The notes beneath the pieces are model-generated. The model saw only the letters and a list, made by a program, of their open reading frames with translations. It was not told the origin of the DNA and ran no database searches. A DNA stretch of 64,000 nt, taken from contig JAULSU010000002.1 in the NCBI GenBank assembly GCA_030512335.1, forward strand, positions 5,332,001 to 5,396,000, in the 5' to 3' direction. Below are positions 33,353 through 43,684 of this stretch, one piece after another. Positions within the stretch are counted from its first letter, which is position 1. Each line of letters starts with the position of its first letter. The translations under genes were made by a program, and so were the position numbers. The DNA comes from Immersiella caudata. Taxonomy: Eukaryota; Ascomycota; Sordariomycetes; Sordariales; Lasiosphaeriaceae.

Positions 33353-34045
33353 CTTGGGTCCCCATGAGGATGCCATCTACTGTTTGGACTTACCCGAGGG
33401 CTGTCCGGTAGTTGCTCCTGCGTCCCTTGAGCAAATACGGAGGGAAGGGATGGGCTTTACTGGGCTGCTTTGAGATGAAGACGCGATTGACGACTTGGGG
33501 TTGGATGGGCAGGGTTGGGTTGTTACCACTTCGACATGGTTTCGGCGAAGAAGGTTAAAGACGGATTTGCTGCAAGTTTAGGTTACCGCCACTTCTCCCT
33601 CAAAACTATAAGCACCACGTGCTTCTTTTCCCAAGAAGATCTGTGGCAAGGCAACTTTCACCTCTCTTCCTCTTTTCGACGAGGCGGTATGCAGCGTGGA
33701 GGTGGCAGCCGCAGAATGGAGCGAAGAGGGGTTTTGAGCCGCTGTGGAGTAGGGTGCTTCTTTTCTTGGTGAAGGTGCCGATGTGGGCGAGTGTGGGAAG
33801 CTTTTATTGGGCTGCTTTGAGGTGAAGGTCTGGGTGATGGGCTGCGGGTGGATGGCTTTGGTTGTTTTGAGGGAGGTATCCGGGAAAGAGCAGTATGGTT
33901 ATGCCTATCTTGAGGGAGGCATTGGTGAAAGAGTACGATGGTTGTGGTTGCCTTAAGGCATCCAAGAAAGACTAGGATGGCTACGGTTGTCTTAAGGAGG
34001 CATCCGGGGGAGAGAAGAACGGCCGTGCAGGGTGCGTCTTCTGCC
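33353..34045. repeat. Repeat-rich stretch downstream of DUF6594 gene
   Basis: Two diverged copies of a segment beginning near GGGCTGCTTTGAG are seen at about 33459 and 33810. About four degenerate copies of a 40-45 bp unit (GGGAGGCATCCGGGAAAGAG type, followed by GATGGTTGTGGTTG) occupy about 33869-34031. Minus-strand frames here arise from the repeats and are not called. Confidence 0.6.
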
Positions 34046-35197
34046 TTAACTTGAGGCACAGATGCATGTGCCATCGTTGCCCACCGACTCGGTCGTCCCG
34101 ACGAACACAACCAACACGGCTGCGAACCTGGAAAGAGAATCGAAGTCAGCCGCCAATCCCTTATACTACAAGTCGATTACAAACGGGGGGGAGGGAGGGG
34201 GGGGGGAGGCTATACATAAGGGGTAACATACGCAGCGGTGGCACTGAAAACCTGCTGGATACTCGCCGAGGTCAAGAGCGCCATGCTCATTGAAAAGAGG
34301 GCAGTGAAACCGGCAACCGCTCCTAGACGAGCGGGCATGGAGTTGATCGTATAGAGGACGGCGATACCGCTGATGGGGAGCAGACAGGCCAGCACCGTGG
34401 CTATGGTCTTGAGAATGAGGTGAGCGCTGCGAGAGGTGTAATGGATTGTTTGGCCGAGATAGGGTTGGGAGGCAGATTGCTATGCGCCAGAGGTGTCAGA
34501 GCGGCTCAGGGGTGAGAGATCAGGGGTAGAGGTGCAGTACATGGATGTGCCTCCCTATAATGCCGTTGTACAGCTTGTTGGCTTGGAGGATGAAGCTGCT
34601 TCTGAGGGCTCGTTCCGGCGAGGGTGGCGCAAGGCAGGTCAGGTCCTCGAGGTTTGGTTTTGCCCAGATATGTCGATCGGGACCCTCGAGGTAGACGTTT
34701 CCCATGTCTGTTCGTTTCATCCATTCGCTGACCGCCTCGACAGCAGGGAGGGTTGGGTTTCCTAGGTTCAGGACGCTTCGGTGTCGGAGGAGGGCTTCGT
34801 CTATCCTTGTTGTCAGCGCACGCAGAATTCAAAGGAGCAATTTAGGAAACAAACGGTAATTTTTCAGCTTCTCTCTTATTTCGAGAACGGTTCTCAGTTG
34901 GGAACTATCATTGCCTTCAAGAACACCACAATCGCCTGAAGCTTTCAGCTTCTCCCAGTTCAACCGGTATCTTTGACGGTCCCGGTGGCTTGATGATTTG
35001 TCCTCGCCTTGATATTCTCGCAAGGCCTCTTCGAGTTCAACGAGTTCTGCCTGTTGATAGAGGAGATCCTCGGCCGAAAGGGCGCCAAACCGGCGGAAGA
35101 TGGCTGTTTCAGGAATTTCGCCCATCAACTGGCCTAACCCGTCGTATCCCTGGGGAACGAAGTCGGGAGGCTCAGAGGCCATTTCGATATCTTCCAT
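34046..35197 (-). CDS. DUF6594 protein with C-terminal membrane segments
   Basis: Exons 34855-35197, 34541-34800, 34232-34479 and 34046-34127; 310 residues. The start MEDIEMASEPPDF leads to GLGQLMGEIPETAIFRRFGA and LLYQQAELVELEEALREYQG, typical of the fungal DUF6594 family. The middle has EWMKRTDMGNVYLEGPDRHI. The end has two to three hydrophobic helices: TIATVLACLLPISGIAVLY, AGFTALFSMSMALL, and, after splicing, FAAVLVVFVGTTES. Introns are 54, 61 and 104 nt; the last contains long G runs on the plus strand. The function of the family is unknown. Likely a membrane-anchored protein of the accessory gene pool. The gene appears intact. Confidence 0.85.
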
Positions 35198-35507
35198 GTT
35201 GAGGATGCACCGGATGTGCAGGATCCGTCAAATTGGTCTTTGAGCTCTTGAGAACCGATCACCAATCAAGGAGAGCCGATCACCGCACGAACTTCGCAGG
35301 CTGCATATCTCCATGCCAAGACCAATGCGCAGCTGCGCAAACGGCCTGGCGCAGACCCTCAGGCGTTTTTTTTTGTTTTTTTTTGCCAAGGTATGTTACT
35401 TTGTGTGCTCAGGCTGCTGGTCACTCTGATCTTGTGCATTCATGCCTGTACCTTCTTGCACCTTCTTTGCCACATTAACAGCGCCTCAGTCTCCCACAGA
35501 GGTGACC
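35198..35507. promoter_or_regulatory. Divergent promoter region: DUF6594 (-) and paralogue A (+)
   Basis: 310 bp between divergent starts, with two T-runs near 35366-35385. An ATG at 35442 is in frame with paralogue A, but the ATG at 35508 has the better context (GACCATGG). Confidence 0.5.
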
Positions 35508-36387
35508 ATGGAGGCCATTTCATTTTATCCTCGACCAATTTCCGCAGAACCGTCCAAGAGGATCATCTCAGATGGCTATGAGTCCGTCACTGCCGGTCCC
35601 GCCTGCGAAAATGGTGCCGCATTTGCATACAACTCCAATACATGTCCCGACACAAGCCTTTCCCCTGAGACGCCATGGCAAGCCATCGAAAGCTACTCGT
35701 CCTCAAGCGCGGAAGTGTGCGCGCACTTTCAGGTCACCTCTGCCGGGTGTAATTCCTCCGGTGTTTACAATGACTGTCACTACCCGGAGCAACTCCAATT
35801 GTCCACGGAACTAGACGTTTTGGCCTCTCCAACATCGGGAAATGACGGAAATACTATGCTTCAATGCTCCACCTTACCAGAACGCAACCACATGGGCCAA
35901 CTCGCCAGACACGGCTGTTACACAGGCGATGCCCATGACATGTCCTACAGGTACCTGCTCGACACCGGCAAGCTGGTACACTACAGTGCATGCGCACCAC
36001 GCCCGAAGAAGAAGTTATCAAAAGGTTGATTTTTTATCATCTCCAATGTATATTGGATACTGCTCGGCTCGTTTAGCAGTACTGACACTGAAGCCAGAGG
36101 AACGCCGCAAGCAAGAACGACGAGCACGCGAGCAAGAAGCACAAGCAGTTGAAGCAGAAAAGGAACGCAGGCGACGGAGGCAGGGGCTTAAACCCCAAAA
36201 AGAGGAAACAAGCGCCGAGGACCCTGAATGCGAGTCAGACACACACTCAAGCGACTGCCTATCTTCACTGTACGATATGTATAGTTGCACCTGCACCAGC
36301 ACCGCGGGCGCGGGGTCAGGATTAATTCTCGGCAGCCACTACCAGCAGGGAGTTGATCAGGCCGGCATTGAAGGTCAAAGCTGGTAG
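35508..36387 (+). CDS. Uncharacterised Arg/Glu-rich protein, tandem paralogue A
   Basis: Family not recognised. Exons 35508-36024 and 36098-36387 give 268 residues. Exon 1 encodes a Ser/Thr/Cys-rich region (SDGYESVTAGPA near the start) ending in RPKKKLSK. A 73-nt intron (unusual donor GTTGAT, CTGAC branch, CCAG acceptor) joins it in phase to EERRKQERRAREQEAQAVEA and EKERRRRRQGL, a highly charged helical stretch. It ends with a Ser/Cys/Gly-rich tail. The next gene (36820-38135) shares the SK/EER splice position, the intron phase, the Arg/Glu helix and a DGYxS/T motif, so the two are paralogues. No signal peptide or membrane segment. The charged helix suggests nucleic-acid or protein binding, but that is a guess. 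Confidence 0.65.
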
Positions 36388-36819
36388 CAAATAGAAGGTC
36401 ACTTGGATCACCCAAAACGGCAATCTATGAGTGGCAGGCCATCACAGAAGAATCCAGTCTATGTAGATGTGTGGGAGGAAGATTCACCAAGTCGCTCAAT
36501 GTAACTTGAAAGAAAAAAAGAAGTGCGAGTTGTGAGTTTCTCAGACTGGCGCTGACTGCTGGGAAGTTCATGTTGCCTTACAGGTCTGACGAATGCAGGT
36601 CGATCGTTTCACCAACCAATCAAGCAGCTGATCACCGAATAGCTTGCATGTATCTAGCCATGCAAGAAAGTGGGCGGGTATCGACTGAACTTCGACCGCT
36701 GCCTGGAGCCTCGTTAGCCATGAGTTCATTCCTCTCTCGTCTTACTCCGTTTAGCCACCCCGTTCAATCTCCTTTGAAGTTCCCAATCCGTCTTTGAGAT
36801 TGCGCAGCCACTGTCAAAG
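36388..36819. other. Spacer between paralogues A and B
   Basis: 432 bp. It probably holds the A 3' end and the B promoter. No gene recognised. Confidence 0.5.
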
Positions 36820-38135
36820 ATGGACAACTTCATACTACCCGGCCTATCCGAGGTTCAAGGATACTCAGACGAACCACCAGTCGAGTCCAGGCATTCTAAA
36901 CCCTCTGGCACGATTGTGGCTCGCACCGCTCAATTCCATTTGCAAGACTCAACCACCACGATAACAACAGCCAGAACTAACCCGAGTTCATCCCGAGTTG
37001 TCTCTTGTACTGCATACACAGACCGCAATCGCCGCTCACGAAAGCTGCGGGGAGCCCCTGACTCCTCGAATGATGAAGGCTATGACACAGCAACTTTGGC
37101 TGACTCGGAAATATACGGCACACCACAACTCGCCACTGCGACTAAATACACCAAGGCCGAGACCTTAACTGTCACTTACAGAGGCGACTCAGACCCTGAG
37201 GTTCTGGTTCGAGAACGCATTGCTATTCGGCCGAAGAAGATATCCAAAGGTTTGAGGTGCTCATAATATCCCCAAAGCCGTATCAGCCCCCTTTACTTCC
37301 GCTTTAGCGATTATTGTCTTCCCCCCTTTTTTTTTTTTTTTTTTTGCTGTCTTCAAACCTTGCCTTTAATGCCTCTTCATCTCCTCTTGAATCCGGCTTT
37401 CAAGTACTTCTAGCCCTTTTCAATCTCACTTCTACACTGATCAAAACTCCTCCTTTACACACCCCTTGGCCTTTAGCAATACCATTTCCAACTGTGTTTT
37501 CAGCTCTTTTTGAACTCTCTTCCTGCCGTTTCCGCCCCTCTTCTAGCCCCTATCCAGCCCCTATCAACCCTTTATCAGACCCCTTTCGATCCTCTTCCTA
37601 ACTCCTTTCCAACACCCCTTTCAACCCCCTTTTAACACCATTCCAACCCCTCCCTATCTCCATTCCAACAAAGTCCTAACACCAACCAGAAGAACGCAAC
37701 CAACAACACGTTCGTGAACGCGGACAAGAAGCCCAAGCCGCCCAAGCCGCCAAGGAACGCAATCAACGCCGATCACAACACAGAGACAACAGGCTGGACG
37801 TAGCCCTCAACTCTCAAACTGACGCAGCCTCAACCTCCGCAATCGATCCAAACTTGAAGCCCGATGAGAACGGGGATATCACGATTTCGATTGGTAACGG
37901 CGCGGAGATTACTATCTCCGGCAGGGCCACTGCTCGGCGCGGAAGGGTTTCGTACTATGGCGACTCTTTCTCGGGGGGAGTAGTGCTTGTTCGGCGGGGG
38001 AGCACTTCGTATTACGGTGCTGGCGGGAGAAACACTGTGAGAAGACAGGAGGAAGAGGAATCGCATGTGGATAGGTTGCGTCAGCGGTTTACAAGTCCGA
38101 GAGAGGAGGAAGTCGAGGAACGAGACAGGCATTGA
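36820..38135 (+). CDS. Uncharacterised Arg/Glu-rich protein, tandem paralogue B
   Basis: Exons 36820-37249 and 37690-38135 give 291 residues. Exon 1 begins MDNFILPGLSEVQGYSDEPP and contains DEGYDTATLADSE and TLTVTYRGDSDPEVLVRERI, ending RPKKISK. Exon 2 continues EERNQQHVRERGQEAQAAQA, then NGDITISIGNGAEITISGRA, then a Gly/Tyr/Arg stretch and an acidic-basic C-terminus. The intron is 440 nt, very long for this genome, with a T-run and a long pyrimidine-rich tract. Its donor (GTTTGA) is unusual, as in paralogue A. Function unknown. A further small exon inside the long intron cannot be excluded. Confidence 0.62.
37327..37689 (+). repeat. Pyrimidine-rich, degenerate short-period repeat in paralogue B intron
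   Basis: It starts with an uninterrupted T-run of about 18 nt. CCCCTTTTCAAC-like units then recur with roughly 10-14 bp spacing up to the CCAG acceptor. It could be an expanded polypyrimidine tract before the 3' splice site. Confidence 0.6.
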
Positions 38136-38710
38136 GGCTGTGTCCGCTTTCTTTGAGCGTTACCACGCTGGCGAGAGGAACTCAGCGTACAAATGAATAA
38201 GAGTAGTACCCAATCACAGAAAGAATATGAAGCGTCAGTAGAGTAGAAATATTCCCAAATGAGCTGAGAAACCCTTCATGCATTCAATCTCTATCCCCCT
38301 GATTACACAATAATTCCCTAGACAAACCGCTTTTGAACCCCCAATGTGCAGAGCAAGCAGTCATGCAACAAATTATGTCCTATTCCCTTCTCCATTCCAT
38401 TCCATTCCATTCCATTCCATTCCCCATCCCGTTCGCTCCCATCCCAAACCTCGCGAAACCCCAGCCACGCTCACTCCTCTTGTGCTTGTGCATGGTATCG
38501 CATATTGAAGTAACCCAAAAAGCAGTAAAGACTCGCTTGCTTGAAACCCATCATGTCATGTTACTTTTGAACCAAAACAGTCTCAACCACCCAGCAAACT
38601 CCGGATGTAGGACGTCATAAAATGAAGAAGCCGATGCATTGCTTTTTTGCTGCTCGTTTTCCGACCCCCAACCCGTTCATATCTTTCGTGCGTTTCTAAT
38701 GACGTATGCA
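38136..38710. other. Intergenic with a CATTC microsatellite
   Basis: Convergent 3' flanks of paralogue B (+) and the histidine-phosphatase gene (-). A CATTC pentanucleotide tract of about six copies lies at 38391-38423. Confidence 0.7.
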
Positions 38711-40875
38711 TCAAGTCCTCTCCGTGCATGTCCATCTCCGCTTAGTCGAGGTATTGTCGCGGAGGAGGTCAGCGTCATCGATAGGCTTTGGAACACTGGC
38801 CCAAAGACCACGGGCGTCGTTGTTGGTCGAAGGGCTTTCCTCAGGAGTATCCGGCATCGCAGCCGAAGTGCTCATCGTCTCAGAGCCCTTCGGCTCAGCA
38901 GCACCAGCGTTGCTCAATGTCGTAGAGTTGAGATCAAAGTATCCACCCTTGACTAGTGGACGGGGTGTAACAACTTGCGGCGTCAGGTCGAGAGGCTCAC
39001 GGGCCACTGCAGGGGTGACCGTCTCGTGGCTGAAGTTCAAGAGCATTGGGTCGTCGTCATCGTCGTCGTCAATACTATTCTCTCGTTGCGAGATCGGGGA
39101 CCAAAGACCGATCGATGGTGTGCGGGAAAGAGTGAAAGGCTTGGACGCGAACGACGTCACACCGCTCCCAACGGTGATGCCTCCAGTGCTTCCACCGTTA
39201 CTGCTGGTCATGTTGTAGGCAAGTTTCGAAGTGGGAAGAGATGAAGAGTCTCCTCCCCGTCGGAAACCACTCAGGGCAGGACTGGCTGATGACGACCGAT
39301 GCAGAGAACCCTCGTTAAACGTGAAGTTGTTCAACGATGAAGACAGAGAAGGAGTGTACCGGCCGCGCGAGTTGTTGGCCACCGCTACGGATGCAGACCT
39401 CGTTGCTGTCGGCGTGGGTGACGGAGAGCGAAGGTGATCAGTGCTGGCAAATATTTTGAGGTCATACAGCTGATGGACGGGCGTGCTGTCGACGTTTCGC
39501 TCCGGAGACATCCACCCACGCGGCTGCGAGCCGTGCACAGGCTTGCCATCGGAAGAGTCCGCGGTTGGCTTGCGAACCGCCATTGTCAACGACGCCATGG
39601 CAACATCCATCAGAACGGGCTGATGAGTAATAGCACCGATGAGCGCATTGCAGCCAGCACCATGAGAGACCATGATGACGATCGCCTCGATCTCCACGTC
39701 CTCGTCGTCAAGATCGCCCATGACATCGATCGAGGGCTTCCTGGCAAACCTCGAGGCCGTCTTTGTTACCATCCCGGTTGGGTTCTCCGCCGTGGAGTAC
39801 CAGTCAACCAAATGCTGCAGGCCCTTCCTGAACCTCTTGTGCATATCTGTCCACTCCTCTGGGAATGAGCCGCCGTCGCCCCAGTCGAAGGGACTCCGCA
39901 TCGAATCCCACTGATAGTCGATATCGACGCAAGCGTCTCGTGCATGGGACACATACCCGAGAGGAATCGTATGCTTCGGGTTGACGGCCCAATGTGGCAC
40001 CGGCGACACATAACCACTCGCCTCGCTTGACAACGACGGTGGTGGTGGCATCCGTGACAAACTGCTCTGGCTGCTGATACTAATGCTCCTGTGCAGTGAG
40101 CCAGGGCCCGACATGCTGTCAAGTGACTCGGAAGGGGCGTTCGTCGAAGCGTTGGAGCTCGTCCTACTGCCTGAGTTCCAGAGATGGCCGACGGACCCCG
40201 AGTGGGCATTATGGCCGAAACTTGGGTAGCTGCTGTAGTCCTCCCGCCTAAGAAGATCTGCCTTGGCGCTGGCGAGCATCATGACAGATTCAGGGGGTGG
40301 CGTGATCAGCTCAAAGTAACCCGGAGAGAGCCACTCGCTCAGGAAGGCATCGAGTCGCAAGACTGATTTGCGAATCGGTATTTTCGTAGGTGAAAGGATG
40401 CCGGCATCTTTGCTGTCTGGAACAACCGTCGGTCGGGAGCGCGGGCTCAAAATCGGCGGCGAGGGCGGTCTCTCACTTGGTTGCGACGCTCCAAAAGGGG
40501 TCGAATCTTGAGCCAGTCCAGCGCTGATAGCAATGGACGTCTGTATGCACCGCAGAAACGGGGAGCTGTGCAAGACAACCTTGTACTTCTTCCGCTTCCT
40601 CTTTCCTTGGTCATCCGGTGATTGCTTCAGGGCAGCCTCCTCCTCAGCCACCATTTCGCGGATGATATTGCCTATCCGGACGCCCAGACTCTTCGCCTGC
40701 AGCCAGCCATTGTAGGTGAGCGGGGGGTCGTACGGCGTCGGTGACGTAAGGTGCCATTGCTTGTCGGCGGCATCGAGACGCAGGCCGTGTCTGCGAGAAT
40801 ATTAGCCACACCCTTTGTTAAAGAGGGGTATCTTACTTACCTCACAACGAAGAGAGCTGCTGGTGGGCGCCCCAT
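38711..40875 (-). CDS. Phosphoglycerate-mutase/histidine-phosphatase family protein, long form
   Basis: Exons 40841-40875 and 38711-40790; 704 residues. Splicing rebuilds the catalytic RHG motif: FVVRHGLRLDAADK at residues 9-22. HSSPFLRCIQTSIAI follows. The second catalytic His is in IVMVSHGAGCNALIGAI near residue 388. Between these lie Ser/Pro-rich insertions, and the C-terminal 250 residues are low-complexity with an acidic DDDDDDD run. The core resembles fungal PGAM-domain proteins of unknown substrate. The long disordered parts suggest regulation or scaffolding. Intact. Confidence 0.88.
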
Positions 40876-42081
40876 CTTAGAGGCGGACGTAGGCCCCAAG
40901 AAGCCCGTTACGGCGGGGGTAGGTAATGATCCGTAGAGAAGGGCTCTCTATTCAGGAATGGGTACAGGATGAAAAGTAGTGACAGATAGGTTCCTGACAG
41001 GCGCGTAGTCAACAGGAGGTGCGCCGCGCCGGAGAAATTAGCTGCAATGGGATTTTGTGTAGGTGGTGGTAATTCGCGGTTGCGTAGCCAAGATGGCGCG
41101 CCGCACTTATATGGAGGTGGGCCGATGCAGCTCGGAGCTCGTTTCTCTCGGTCCCGACCTGAGACAATGCGGCAGTGATCGATGCGGTTATGACTGCTTC
41201 GATGGCGTAGGAAGAGGTCGGACGGCTGCCGAGGACAGCGCCCAGACAATGGTTGCTGGTCGGCGGTCGCGCTTGGGGGCACGTCGTCTCTCGATGAGTC
41301 GATGCGTCGAGGGTCGGGCGTGGCGCGGGGGCGTGGACCAGCTGCTAGGCGGGGAGCCCCAGACTGGTAAAGCTCCAAACTTTGATCTCCGCCGTGAACT
41401 CTAGCCTAACGCTGAGCGCTTGGCCGTTGGCACCGGGATCGGGGCGCCGGAGACTGCCAGCAAAAAACCTGTCCGATCCAGTGCCCAGTGACGCTGCAAA
41501 GACTCCATGGACTGCGCGAGCGTCGTGCGAGCGATGCGTCAAGATATGCGACTTCCCCAGACAACGGGGAGCTCAGAGCGTTCTCAGCCCTTTTTCCGAC
41601 TGCGAATTTGTCGTCACCCTGAGCCTTGTCACATGGCAAAGCGGCAGCTTTTTTGATTGGGCGTGTGACCTGTGGGGTAAATGCCCTGTAAGAGCTTTTC
41701 GAGAGGGGCTGCGAGCCGCGTGAGCCTCCAAAACTGTTGTGGTGAGGAGCCTCTCCGCTGTGGTGCGCCCATTGCGGCCAAGACAAAGCGTGGCCCAGGC
41801 GGATGTTTGGGGGAGGCGCCGTAATGCGACCCTTGCAGCCCGCCCCGCCAAGCGGTGAGATCTAGCCCTGTTTCGACATCCAATTTGCCCGGCTTATGTA
41901 ACCAGCCGTGATTGCCAATTGGTAATCGTAATCTGGGATCTGGGGACAAACCACCCCTGGCTTTGGCTGCGTGATGGCATCGAATTCCGCAACCACCACC
42001 TGTCCTCCGTAGCGACGCCAACTACAGGCTCGTCGCCAGATGTAACAGCCGCGCCGGAAACGCGAAATCCGACCGACCACG
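40876..42081. promoter_or_regulatory. Divergent promoter region: histidine-phosphatase gene (-) and GPI8 (+)
   Basis: 1.2 kb with only short overlapping frames. It must contain both promoters; no specific site recognised. Confidence 0.5.
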
Positions 42082-43322
42082 ATGAAGCTGTCCAGTGTGC
42101 TGCGCCTCCCAGCGCTGCTGGCGGCGACGCTCCTCGCGCCCGCGGCGCTCGTCGAAGCCGAACACACCAGTAACTGGGCGGTGCTTGTCTGCACCTCGCG
42201 ATTCTGGTTCAACTACCGCCACCTTGCGAACGTGCTATCCATCTACCGGACTGTCAAGCGCCTGGGCATTCCCGACTCCCAGATCATTCTGATGCTTCCC
42301 GACGACATGGCGTGCAACCCGCGAAATGCGTTCCCCGGCACCGTCTACTCCAACGCCGACCGCGCCGTGGACCTCTACGGTGACAACATCGAAGTGGACT
42401 ACCGCGGGTACGAAGTGACGGTGGAGAACTTTATTCGACTTCTGACGGACCGCGTGGGAGACGAGATGCCGCGAAGCAAGCGGCTGTTGACAGATGACCG
42501 CAGCAACATTCTGGTTTACATGACTGGGCACGGTGGAAATGAGTTTCTCAAGTTCCAGGACGCCGAGGAAATTGGGGCGTTTGACTTGGCCGACGCGTTC
42601 GAGCAAATGTGGGAGAAGAAGAGGTCAGCTGTCCCCAGAGATCGGCCAGTCTGGCGCCACGCTAACTTTAGCTCAGATACCATGAGATCCTTTTCATGAT
42701 CGACACGTGCCAGGCAAACACCATGTTTAGCAAGCTGTACTCGCCCAACATCATCGCCACTGGCTCCTCCAAGTTGGACCAGTCATCCTACTCCCACCAC
42801 GCCGACAATGACGTTGGCGTGGCCGTCATCGACCGCTACACGTATTACAACCTCGAGTTCCTTGAGTCAGAAGTCCGAGACACCAGCAGCAAAAAGACTG
42901 TTGGCGAGCTCTTTGACAGCTATACCTACGAGAAGATTCATTCCCATGCCGGCGTGCGATACGACCTCTTCCCAGGGGGTGCCGAAGCAGCACGCAGCCG
43001 ACTCATTACGGATTTCTTTGGCAACGTGCAAAACGTCGAAGTGGACAGCGCGAAGAACACGAACTTTGAGGAGGACTTGCTGTCCCTGAGCCGAACCATT
43101 GCAGCGCTACGGCAAAAGGCAGACAAGGAGGAAGCCGCGCAGAAGAACGCGAACGCGAACGCGACGGTCCCTGCAAGCAGGCCCGTGCAGCACAAGAAGA
43201 TGCAATTTGCGAAGCCGTTGACAGACGAAAACTGGTGGACGAAAAAGATCTACGGTGCAACAGCTCTTGCTGGGTGCGCATTACTTTGGGGATTGGGGTC
43301 CTTCCTTGAGACGCCACGCTAG
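42082..43322 (+). CDS. GPI8: GPI-anchor transamidase catalytic subunit (PIG-K/GPI8)
   Basis: ER membrane cysteine protease that cleaves precursor proteins at the omega site and attaches the GPI anchor, within the GPI transamidase complex. Exons 42082-42623 and 42677-43322 (53-nt intron with CTAAC branch) give 395 residues, the normal length. A signal peptide (residues 1-25) is followed by [20 protein letters not shown]. The C13 catalytic dyad is present: His about 150 in [13 protein letters not shown] and Cys about 192 in [14 protein letters not shown]-terminal hydrophobic segment ([16 protein letters not shown]) anchors it in the membrane. Intact. The Cys-rich protein near the window end is a likely type of client. 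Confidence 0.96.
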
Positions 43323-43684
43323 ACATTTTATTACTCTAGATTTCCTTAATTAGCATTCAGCGTATGAACCGCATGATTTTGAAGTATCTGGGGCGGTCCG
43401 CTGCGTCTCCGTGAACCAGAAGCTTATTGAGTCCCCGTGATGCAGGTGGGCCTTGAGTTAGAGTTGTTTGCTGCCCCAAGAAAAGGGGGAGCTCCTTGCA
43501 ACTGTCCCCATTGACGGCAGGGTTAGGGTTATCCAGAGCTTTCTTTCACTTCACCTTCACTTCAGTTCACAACTCAAACTCTCCGCACCACAACCATTCT
43601 GATGGGAAATGCAGTTACTACTTGCTATCGCCATTTTACTGATCCGATCTCATTAATACCGAGATTCATCACTAAACCGGGAAA
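43323..43684. promoter_or_regulatory. GPI8 3' flank and upstream region of the TFIIIC-subunit gene
   Basis: 362 bp, no gene recognised. Confidence 0.5.

Noticed and set aside
33658..34110. 150-codon minus-strand Pro/Arg/Ser-rich frame
   Set aside because: It runs through degenerate tandem repeats and overlaps the true DUF6594 last exon.
38391..38423. CATTC tract considered as a telomere-like or centromeric repeat
   Set aside because: Only about six copies in unique DNA; an ordinary microsatellite.
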